Source: Lachnospira sp. | Lineage (GTDB): Bacteria; Bacillota; Clostridia; Lachnospirales; Lachnospiraceae | Reading direction: 5' to 3' | NCBI GenBank assembly: GCA_017621205.1 | Contig: JAGATQ010000039.1 | Location: forward strand, 124,001-188,000 | DNA: 64,000 nt | Shown here: in pieces, positions 24,163-30,910 of the stretch | Position numbering within the stretch: position 1 is the first letter of the stretch | Layout of the letters: each line of letters starts with the position of its first letter | Position numbers and translations under genes: made by a program | Notes under the pieces: generated by a model | What the model was told of the DNA's origin: nothing | Seen by the model: the letters and a program-made list of their open reading frames with translations, nothing else | The model's database searches: none

Positions 24163-25315
24163 TACAGCAGATGTCATTATTATCGGTGGCGGTGTAAATG
24201 GTTGTGCAGCAGCCTATTATCTCGCCAAGAGAGGGGTAAGGGATGTTATTGTGTTAGAGGCGGCAAAGAGTATCGGGCATGGTGGTTCCTCCCGTAATGG
24301 AGGGGGTGTCCGGCAGTCTGGTCGTGATGTAAGGGAATTACCGTATGCCATGTATGGAATCCAGTATATGTGGCCGACACTATCGGAGGAATTAGGTGTA
24401 GATGTGGAATATACGCAAAAGGGTAATTTGCGGATGGGAAAAACAGAGGAACATATAAAGAAACTTCAAACGCTGGCATCCAATGCAAGAGCGGTTGGAC
24501 TTGATGTGAAAATGATTGATAAAAAGGAGGTAAAAGAAATCTGTCCCTATCTTTCGGATGAGGTGATTGGAGCAAGCTGGTGCCCAACGGATGGACATGC
24601 CAATCCTTTGACAACAACACTTGGGTATTACAAGCGTGCATTGGAATTAGGGGTTCGTTTTTTTACAGAGGCTTCTGTAAAGGAATTAAAAAAGGTGAAA
24701 GGGAAAATCCGGAAAGTAATTTTGGCGGATGGCACGGTGTTTGAAGGAGAAACCGTAATTTTAGCTGCGGGATATGAAAGCCGTGCAATTGCGAGAACGG
24801 TGGGAATTGATATTCCTATGATGCGCTTGATTGATGAAGCGTTGGTTACAGAAATGCAGCCGCCTATGACAGATGTTATGTTTGGGTGTGCAACGGCTGA
24901 TTTCTATGGACATCAGACGGTTCATGGTTCCTTTGTTTTTGGTTCTGATTCTGGGTGGGAGCCAACCGATGAGATGATTGACCCATCAAATAACTGTGTT
25001 GATCCATCTAAGCTCATAACCAATGCTTTTACGCTTTCTGCGAGTTGCAGAGCCATACAGGATTATATTCCTGCGCTAACTGACGCAAAGATTGTGCGCA
25101 GCTGGTGTGGCTGGCTGGATGAATCCTTTGATGGTGTTCCCTTTCTGGGTCCTGTTGATGAAGTTCCAGGCTTGATTCTCGCCTGTGGATTTACGGGGCA
25201 TGGCTTTGGGACAGCGCCATCTGTTGGGTTGATGTTATCGCAGATGGTTGTGGGAGAGCCGACAGTGGTGGATATCTCTGCACTTTCTTATAACCGGTTT
25301 CTGCCGGTCCGCTAA
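24155..25315 (+). CDS. DAO-family FAD-dependent oxidoreductase (HcnC/OoxB/LhpE-like)
   Basis: Flavoprotein of 386 residues of the D-amino-acid/glycine oxidase family. Rossmann motif IIIGGGVNGCAAAYYLAKRG at the N-terminus, RNGGGVRQSGRD near 50, VILAAGYESR near 210 and the C-terminal block GFTGHGFGTAPSVG. With the preceding three products it fits a multisubunit dehydrogenase for a secondary amine: D- or N-substituted amino acids, opines or hydroxyproline. This subunit would hold the substrate site. The ATG at 24155 follows TGGAGGTG; 24131 is less likely. Confidence 0.88.
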   Translation: MNNTADVIIIGGGVNGCAAAYYLAKRGVRDVIVLEAAKSIGHGGSSRNGGGVRQSGRDVRELPYAMYGIQYMWPTLSEELGVDVEYTQKGNLRMGKTEEHIKKLQTLASNARAVGLDVKMIDKKEVKEICPYLSDEVIGASWCPTDGHANPLTTTLGYYKRALELGVRFFTEASVKELKKVKGKIRKVILADGTVFEGETVILAAGYESRAIARTVGIDIPMMRLIDEALVTEMQPPMTDVMFGCATADFYGHQTVHGSFVFGSDSGWEPTDEMIDPSNNCVDPSKLITNAFTLSASCRAIQDYIPALTDAKIVRSWCGWLDESFDGVPFLGPVDEVPGLILACGFTGHGFGTAPSVGLMLSQMVVGEPTVVDISALSYNRFLPVR

Positions 25316-25359
25316 TGTGCTGTACCATACAGTTGGCGAAATTTGCAATGTACTAGTAT

Positions 25360-25378
25360 CGTTTTTTACAATACAATG
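25360..25378 (+). repeat. 19-bp repeat, copy 2
   Basis: Exact second copy of CGTTTTTTACAATACAATG (first at 21731-21749), in the 287-bp gap between the oxidase operon and the OCD-like gene. Confidence 0.5.
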
Positions 25379-25454
25379 CCTTTGAAGTAAGATATAGTTG
25401 TATTAACAAAACAGTAAATGCAGATATGAAATGTGTGCGGGTAAGAAAAAAGGA

Positions 25455-25483
25455 TAGTATTTTAAAAGAAATTATGTTATACT
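25455..25483 (+). promoter_or_regulatory. Candidate promoter of the OCD-like gene
   Basis: TAGTAT (25455-25460), 17-bp spacer and a good -10 TATACT (25478-25483). The -35 is poor, so an activator may be needed. The predicted start point lies just before the hairpin at 25494. Confidence 0.35.
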
Positions 25484-25493
25484 ATGCGTGGCA

Positions 25494-25530
25494 AAGGTGT
25501 CAATAGCAATGGATATTGACGCCTTTTTTG
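25494..25530 (+). terminator. Hairpin with T-run before the OCD-like gene
   Basis: GGTGTCAATA (25496-25505) pairs with TATTGACGCC (25514-25523), followed by TTTTTTGTTTTT. It sits about 80 bp before the next gene and could be a terminator of the upstream operon or a leader attenuator. Confidence 0.75.
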
Positions 25531-25602
25531 TTTTTATATCAGAGCTTCCTTTGATGAGAACACGCATAATCATGCAGGATTAGTTTACAGGGAGGAGATA
25601 GT

Positions 25603-26736
25603 ATGGGAACAAAGATTGACTTTTTATATTTAAGTGAGCCGGATATGATTGCGTCCGGAGTAAAAAATATGCGTCAGTGTGTAGATGTTATGGAGGAGAT
25701 GTTGGTGACCTTACATAAGGGAGACTATGTTATGGGTGGTGAAAACCATAATTCCCATGGATGTATGGTAACATTTCCTGATGAGCCGAAATTTACAGGG
25801 ATGCCTAAAAATGGTGAGGACCGACGTTTTATGGCAATGCCGGCATATCTGGGCGGTAAATTTCAGATGGCGGGAATGAAATGGTATGGTTCCAATATTG
25901 AAAATAAGAAGCAAGGGCTTCCAAGGTCCATTTTAATGATGATGTTAAATGATAAGGATACAGGAGCTCCGTTGGCACTGATGTCTGCTAATCTTTTAAG
26001 TGCATACCGTACAGGGGCAATTCCCGGAGTTGGTGCAAAGTATTTGGCACGCAGGGATTCAAAGGTTGCAGCCATTGTCGGACCGGGCGTTATGGGTAAA
26101 ACAGCATTAGCAGCATTTGTTAGTGTATGTCCGGGATTAGATACCGTAAAAATAAAGGGACGGAGCCAGCGTTCTATTGATTCCTTTGTTGCATTTGTGA
26201 AAGAGGAGTGTCCGCAGATTGATAATATCATTGTCTGTGAAACAATGGAGGAGGTAATTTGTGACAGTGATATTATCGCTGCAACTGCCAGTGTTGGTGA
26301 TAAAGAGAGCATGTTTCCGTTTATTGATGATGCGTGGATTAAGAAGGGTGCATTGATATGCATGCCGTCTGCAGCTCGTTTTCCTGAAGGTTTTTATCTG
26401 GAAAAAGATACGAGACTTGTAGTTGATAATTATAAATTATATGAGGCATGGGCAGATGAGTATCCCTATCCAAGCTATGACCCGGTGCAGGTTGTTGGTG
26501 CAAAGTTTATGGATTTGCTGCACGAGGGAAAAATCAAAAAAGAAGATATTGTAGATATAGCAGATATTATAACAGGTGTTCAGAAGGGACGCCAAAACGA
26601 TGACGAGCGTATTATCTATTCTGTCGGCGGTATGCCGGTAGAGGATATTGCGTGGGGTGAAACCATATACAAAAATGCACTTGCGAAAGGGATTGGTATA
26701 AAGCTTCCGCTTTGGGATATCCCTAATCTGGCGTAA
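25603..26736 (+). CDS. Ornithine cyclodeaminase/mu-crystallin family protein
   Basis: Protein of 377 residues in the OCD/mu-crystallin family, which includes NAD-dependent ornithine cyclodeaminase, alanine dehydrogenase and ketimine reductases. The conserved Arg/Lys substrate region MAMPAYLGGKFQMAGMKWYG (about 67-86) and the dinucleotide motif AAIVGPGVMGKTA (about 155-167) are clear. It is longer than classic OCD (about 330) at both ends. The combination of an opine-oxidase-like complex and an OCD-like enzyme parallels the nopaline/octopine catabolic genes of Agrobacterium; the actual substrate here is unknown. GGGAGGAG precedes the ATG. Confidence 0.85.
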   Translation: MGTKIDFLYLSEPDMIASGVKNMRQCVDVMEEMLVTLHKGDYVMGGENHNSHGCMVTFPDEPKFTGMPKNGEDRRFMAMPAYLGGKFQMAGMKWYGSNIENKKQGLPRSILMMMLNDKDTGAPLALMSANLLSAYRTGAIPGVGAKYLARRDSKVAAIVGPGVMGKTALAAFVSVCPGLDTVKIKGRSQRSIDSFVAFVKEECPQIDNIIVCETMEEVICDSDIIAATASVGDKESMFPFIDDAWIKKGALICMPSAARFPEGFYLEKDTRLVVDNYKLYEAWADEYPYPSYDPVQVVGAKFMDLLHEGKIKKEDIVDIADIITGVQKGRQNDDERIIYSVGGMPVEDIAWGETIYKNALAKGIGIKLPLWDIPNLA

Positions 26737-26825
26737 AGGGATAGGATCGGTTTTATGTGTTTGCCTGCTCGGATTTGTTTTCGCCCATGAACATAGTAGT
26801 ATGGAAGTGGTTAGGAGTGATGGAA

Positions 26826-27635
26826 ATGATGAGTGAGTCGGCAGTAATTCCAATGCAGCCCTATATTCTTTTGAAGACAGAAGCGTATCAGAGAGTGTTA
26901 AACCAACACAATGGGATTTCCCATTTTTACGAATTTAAGATGCGTGGAAATGGAAGGCATAGTATCGATGCGGTTCCGGATTCCAGCGTAGACCTTTTGT
27001 TTAATATCGGAAGGAATCAGGTACATACCTATATCAGTGGAACAGTTTTTCGGGCAAAGAGCTGGGAGATGGGAAGTGAAAACTTATGTTTTGGTATACG
27101 GTTTCAGCCGGGTAAATGTGTTCTTCCAAAAGACTTATCCATGGACATGCTTGTCAATCAGGATATAGAAATCACCGCTGATTTATTTGGCGATGATTTA
27201 GCAGAACAGATTGTTGCGGCAAAAAATATAACCGAACGTGCTTTTATATTTGAGCGGGCATATAACAAATTGCTTCCTGGTTTGGAAGTGGACACGTTAA
27301 AGGAGAATATGAATCGATATATTGTTAACCGTATTACTGCTTCCAATGGTACAGTAGGCATGGAACAGTTGTCAGAGGAGACAAACTATTCCTCCTGTTA
27401 TATTAGAAGGGTATTTAAAAATTATCATGGCATATCTCCGAAGCAATTTTCAAAATATATACGCTTCCAATATCTACTTTCGAGAATAAAACAAGCGGAC
27501 ATCGCATTGAATGAGTTAGCATTAGAGTGTGGATATTATGATGAAGCACACATGATGAAGGAGTTTAAAAGCTATACAGGTGTTACTCTGAATCAGTATA
27601 AAAAGATGACAAGGGAAACAGAACAGTTTTTATGA
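26826..27635 (+). CDS. AraC-family transcriptional regulator
   Basis: Regulator of 269 residues. The C-terminal AraC DNA-binding domain (about 165-265) has two helix-turn-helix motifs, with MEQLSEETNYSSCYIRRVFK and LNELALECGYYDEAHMMKEFK followed by YTGVTLNQYKK. The N-terminal half (about 15-120) resembles the DUF6597-like sensor part of this subgroup (DSSVDLLFNIG...). It probably controls the surrounding amino-acid catabolic genes. Start: ATG 26826 lies 8 bases after TTAGGAG; ATG codons at 26820 and 26829 are alternatives. Confidence 0.88.
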   Translation: MMSESAVIPMQPYILLKTEAYQRVLNQHNGISHFYEFKMRGNGRHSIDAVPDSSVDLLFNIGRNQVHTYISGTVFRAKSWEMGSENLCFGIRFQPGKCVLPKDLSMDMLVNQDIEITADLFGDDLAEQIVAAKNITERAFIFERAYNKLLPGLEVDTLKENMNRYIVNRITASNGTVGMEQLSEETNYSSCYIRRVFKNYHGISPKQFSKYIRFQYLLSRIKQADIALNELALECGYYDEAHMMKEFKSYTGVTLNQYKKMTRETEQFL

Positions 27636-27649
27636 ATGGAGGAATGATT

Positions 27650-27997
27650 ATGAGTGAATTGTCAAAGATTGAAATTATTACAGGTATGTCAAAGCTGACC
27701 AATCTTAAAGAAGCACTTACCAAGGTTGGTGTGCGGGGGATTACAGTTATGCAGGTGTTAGGCTGTGGTGTGGAAAAGGGGACACAAGAGTATGAGGTGG
27801 ATGAACACGAGGTTATGGAGCTGTTACCTAAGCAGCAGATTAATATTGTGGTGGAAACAGCCAAGGTAAAGGAGATTATTGAGCTGGTAAAAGAGGAGCT
27901 TTACACAGGACATATTGGGGACGGCAAAATATTTGTCTATGGAATTGATAATGTTGTTCGTGTAAGAACCGGTGATGAGGGCATAGATGCTCTGTAG
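27650..27997 (+). CDS. P-II family nitrogen-regulatory protein
   Basis: PII protein of 115 residues. The block GVRGITVMQVLGCG (about 27-40) and the C-terminal signature TGHIGDGKIFV are diagnostic; the T-loop region (about 41-58) contains YEVDEHEV. PII proteins bind ATP/ADP and 2-oxoglutarate and usually control AmtB or glutamine synthetase. Here no amtB or glnA is adjacent; the gene sits between an AraC regulator and an APC permease. The T-loop differs from the classic QKG...YRGAEY form, so the partner is probably different. ATG 27650 follows GGAGGA with 7-base spacing. Confidence 0.85.
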   Translation: MSELSKIEIITGMSKLTNLKEALTKVGVRGITVMQVLGCGVEKGTQEYEVDEHEVMELLPKQQINIVVETAKVKEIIELVKEELYTGHIGDGKIFVYGIDNVVRVRTGDEGIDAL

Positions 27998-28033
27998 GAT
28001 AAAAACATATTGAATTGATTAGCGAATTGGTTT

Positions 28034-28072
28034 GGCAATGGTGTCTTAACAGGATATCATTGCCTTTATTTA
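28034..28072 (+). terminator. Hairpin between the PII and APC permease genes
   Basis: GGCAATGGTGTC (28034-28045) pairs with GGATATCATTGCC (28052-28064), followed by TTTATTTAT. It would limit read-through from the PII gene into the permease. Confidence 0.7.
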
Positions 28073-28088
28073 TGTAGGAGGAGATTAC

Positions 28089-29492
28089 ATGGGTGAAAAG
28101 AAGTTAGGACTTTTAAGTGTTGTATCCATATCAGTTGGATTGGTTGTTGCAACGAGCTGTCTGGTATCGCTAGGTGAGGGATCCGGAACGCTTGGAATTA
28201 CATTTATATTGGCAATGGTGATTGCAATGATTTTAAATATGATAACAGTGGCGTCCTTGTCGGAGTTAAATGCGTTAATGCCCAATACGACAGGAGGTCT
28301 TGCACAGTATACGCTTGCGGCATTAGGGCCATTTCCGACACTGTTGTCTATGGTAGGAGGATATTTAGTTTGTAATACCATGTCATGTGGAGTAGAAGCC
28401 TCTATTTTTTCGATTGCGGTTCAGGATACATCAGGGCTTGCTATTCCACCGATTGTGTACACTCTGGTTATGACCGTAGTTGTGTTAATTGCGAATCTTT
28501 ATGGTGTGGACATGTTTGCAAAGGTACAGGATATCGTTGCATTTTTATTGATTGGTTCTTTGGTGGTTATGGGAATTATCGGAGCATTAGGTCTGGGAGT
28601 CGGGGCAAAGATAGAACAGCCTTTGGCATTAGAGACCAATTTTGGTAGTATTGCATCGATGACTGCAGTTGCGTTCTGGCTGTTTATAGGTGCAGAGTAT
28701 GCCATCCCTGTTTCAAAGGATGTGAAAAATGCCAAAAGAAATGTGCCTCTTGGTATGATGCTTGGTTTGGTTGTGATCTGTATTATGCAGTCCATCATGA
28801 TTTTCGGATTCCACAATTATACAGAATGGGGAGAGCTTGCAGGATCGGCAGCACCGCATTTGTTATATGGATATGCAATTCTTGGAAATTTTGGTAAGGT
28901 GTGGATGACATTGGTCGGTGCATTTGCCGTAATTAGTACACAGAATTCTACTGTAAATTCTTTGGCAGTAATCTGTCAGGGGATGGCAAAAATGAATATG
29001 CTTCCACAGATATTTACCAAGACAAATAAGCATGGTGTTCCTTGGTTTGGACAGGTATTTGTAAGCATTGCAATTTTTATTTTTGCGGTCGCAAGTAACA
29101 ATTCGGCAGATGCCATTGACTTTTTAATTCTGGCGGGTTCTGTATTTTGGATGGTTTCCTATATTCTTGCCCACATTGATGTATTGGTATTTCGTAAGCG
29201 TTTACCTAAGGCACCCCGAAGCTTTAAAGTAGCGGGAGGTTTGTTACTTCCTTTCGTAGGAATTATTGGGACTGCCTATATGATTCTCTGCATTTCAACA
29301 GACCCCCATGAGCGGCTTATGATATGGCTTTTTACCGGGGGAACCTTTATTGTATTAGCAATTTATTCTGCCCTCTGGATAAAGTTTAAAATGAGGATGC
29401 CAATATTTAAAAGTGTTCCGATTGAAAAGGTTATGGCGATGGAGAGTAATCTTTATTATCTGGAACGCAAACGTGTTGGAATCTGGAAGTAA
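28089..29492 (+). CDS. APC-superfamily amino-acid permease
   Basis: Permease of 467 residues with about 12 membrane helices. TM1 contains the APC start pattern ISVGLVVATSCLVSLGEGSG (about 15-34) with its unwound glycine segment, and TM6 the region AFWLFIGAEYAIPVSKDVKN. It probably imports the amino acid or amine degraded by the upstream oxidase and OCD-like enzyme. GTAGGAGGAG precedes the ATG. The cluster ends here. Confidence 0.88.
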   Translation: MGEKKLGLLSVVSISVGLVVATSCLVSLGEGSGTLGITFILAMVIAMILNMITVASLSELNALMPNTTGGLAQYTLAALGPFPTLLSMVGGYLVCNTMSCGVEASIFSIAVQDTSGLAIPPIVYTLVMTVVVLIANLYGVDMFAKVQDIVAFLLIGSLVVMGIIGALGLGVGAKIEQPLALETNFGSIASMTAVAFWLFIGAEYAIPVSKDVKNAKRNVPLGMMLGLVVICIMQSIMIFGFHNYTEWGELAGSAAPHLLYGYAILGNFGKVWMTLVGAFAVISTQNSTVNSLAVICQGMAKMNMLPQIFTKTNKHGVPWFGQVFVSIAIFIFAVASNNSADAIDFLILAGSVFWMVSYILAHIDVLVFRKRLPKAPRSFKVAGGLLLPFVGIIGTAYMILCISTDPHERLMIWLFTGGTFIVLAIYSALWIKFKMRMPIFKSVPIEKVMAMESNLYYLERKRVGIWK

Positions 29493-29507
29493 GCTGACTC
29501 TGGTATC

Positions 29508-29546
29508 TCAAAAAGCAGCCTCCTTATGAAAGAGACTGCTTTTTTC
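29508..29546. terminator. Terminator between the APC permease and the FMN-bind-like gene
   Basis: AAAAAGCAG (29510-29518) pairs with CTGCTTTTTT (29537-29546) around a loop; A-run on one side and T-run on the other allow use on both strands of this convergent pair. Confidence 0.7.
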
Positions 29547-29554
29547 GGATGATG

Positions 29555-29983
29555 CTACTTATGGGCTTTGTTTAAGGCGGCTTCAATTGCCTGTTTTATC
29601 ACAGTTCCAGTATATTGATAATCGGTTTCAAAGGCAATATTGTCAATGGAACCATGCTCCTTTATCTGCTCATTTACCTTGTCGAGGGCAGTGTTTAACA
29701 GAGGGTACATTGTGGTAATGGTTTCATTCATTTGGTCAAATGCAACATTTTCTATTTTTTCATCCGACACAGTGACCATAACCTCAAAAGTAGAATCTCC
29801 TAATGAAATGGAGGATGTATAGGTGCCAGGCTCATAAGTCGATTTGGCAGATTTGTTTTTGTCGTTTTTTGATGCAAACATACTGATGAGAATGACGATC
29901 AGAATTACTCCCAAAACGACAAATATTCCGGTATAAATCAGTTCCTTTGTTTGTAAAAGTACAATTTTTGTCTTATTTTCCAT
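29555..29983 (-). CDS. Membrane-anchored FMN-binding-like domain protein
   Basis: Protein of 142 residues: a cytoplasmic start, one membrane helix (about 16-36, IFVVLGVILIVILISMF), then an extracytoplasmic domain of about 95 residues with YEPGTYTSSISLGDSTFEVMVTV and KIENVAFDQ, the opening pattern of FMN_bind domains. The region that would carry the flavinylated Thr (S/T-G-A-T) is not present; YTGTVIKQAI near the end is the closest. FMN attachment is therefore uncertain. Monocistronic on the minus strand, AGGAGG upstream of the ATG. Confidence 0.55.
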   Translation of the reverse strand: MENKTKIVLLQTKELIYTGIFVVLGVILIVILISMFASKNDKNKSAKSTYEPGTYTSSISLGDSTFEVMVTVSDEKIENVAFDQMNETITTMYPLLNTALDKVNEQIKEHGSIDNIAFETDYQYTGTVIKQAIEAALNKAHK

Positions 29984-30101
29984 AATATCCTCCTAAAGGT
30001 TACTAGTATAATTTATGAATGTATTTTTATTTTATGACTAAAATTTGCAGGGATTTACTTCAACAGGACTCTTGCAAAAGGAAGCTTGTATGGGTTCTGG
30101 C

Positions 30102-30337
30102 GGCATAAAACCGAAATGTGCTATGGATTTGTTCCGTTGTACGGGGATAAGTATTTCTAGGATATTCCCATGTAGTAATTTGGGTATTGACGCAACCGAC
30201 GCCGATTCGCCATCCATGGCTCAGAGGCGTCTTTTCGGGACGTCCAGTCCCGAAATCGCTGTGGGTTAATGGGAATATCAAGAAATACTAATTCCCTCCC
30301 AAAGTCATAAATCCATAGCACATTTCGGTTTTATGCC
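30102..30337 (-). repeat. Structured element copy 3 (type A arm)
   Basis: 236 bp, minus orientation. Outer arms GGCATAAAACCGAAATGTGC and their exact complement pair over about 29 bp; a further flanking helix TTGCAAAA (30072-30079) with TTTTGCAA (30362-30369) extends it. Internal blocks: TGACTTTGGGA, CGGGAC...GTCCCG hairpin, GACGCC...GGCGTC around GAGCCATGGATGGCGA, GTCGGTTGCGTCA, and GTACAACGGAACAAA. Confidence 0.9.
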
Positions 30338-30527
30338 TTCTTGAAGCCACCCACAGATTCTTTTTGCAATTCTAAGTAGTTCAAGTGGTTACCTGCCTTG
30401 ATTAGTTCAGAACAGGTTTATTAAGTCTGCGTTAAAGTTTTTCAACTAATTTATTTTGTAGTAGAAACAGTGCAATTGATTGTTCTAAAACCTTTTGCTA
30501 AAAATGGTTTGTCTATAACCTTGAGAG

Positions 30528-30766
30528 GGCATGGAAGGGGGATTGGCTATGCAATTTGTGACTTTGGCAGGGAATTAGCAGTTCTTGATATTCCACACTA
30601 TAACCTAGCAATTTCGGGACTGGATGTCCCGAAAAGACGCACTTTGAGCCATGGATGGCGAATGTGCGTCGGTTGCGTCAGCCCATGTTGCCTTCATGGG
30701 AATATCTTAGAAATGCTTATTCCCAAACAACGGAACAAATTGTATAGCCAGTCCCCCTTCCATGCC
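30528..30766 (+). repeat. Structured element copy 4 (type B arm)
   Basis: 239 bp, plus orientation. Outer arms GGCATGGAAGGGGGATTGGC and the complementary GCCA-ending partner pair over about 30 bp with one mismatch. Internal blocks: TGACTTTGGCA, GGGAATTAGCAG helix, CGGGAC...GTCCCG hairpin, GACGCAC...GTGCGTC around GAGCCATGGATGGCGA, GTCGGTTGCGTCA and AACAACGGAACAAA. Its upstream 100 bp resemble the minus-strand upstream region of copy 1. Confidence 0.9.
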
Positions 30767-30846
30767 ATATTACGGATTATCATAGATTATACATCATACA
30801 TATTAGTACAATTTCCCCATTTCCAAACAAAAAGTATATTGCCCAC

Positions 30847-30875
30847 TTGAATTATCCCCCAATCTATGCTATGAT
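30847..30875 (+). promoter_or_regulatory. Sigma-A promoter of addBA
   Basis: TTGAAT (30847-30852), 17-bp spacer, TATGAT (30870-30875). The expected start point is near 30882, directly at the LexA-like box. Confidence 0.7.
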
Positions 30876-30882
30876 AAAAACA

Positions 30883-30894
30883 GAACAAACGTTT
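30883..30894 (+). promoter_or_regulatory. LexA-like (SOS) box at the addBA start point
   Basis: GAACAAACGTTT matches the core GAACRNRYGTTY of the Gram-positive LexA/DinR box at every position; the outermost bases of the 14-bp consensus do not match. Its location at +1 of the promoter would allow repression. Confidence 0.55.
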
Positions 30895-30910
30895 GATTGG
30901 TGGTGCTGTC

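Larger units (their letters stand above)
30102..30766. repeat. Composite repeat unit 2: two diverging 237-bp elements
   Basis: Copy 3 (minus, type A arm) and copy 4 (plus, type B arm) around a 190-bp spacer. It is the plus-strand counterpart of composite unit 1 at 11748-12543: order, relative orientation, arm types and parts of the spacer correspond. It occupies most of the gene-free 927 bp between the FMN-bind-like gene and addB. Confidence 0.85.

Noticed and set aside
30060-30281. 73-codon minus-strand ORF over element copy 3
   Set aside because: Not conserved in frame with the other copies; explained by the structured repeat.
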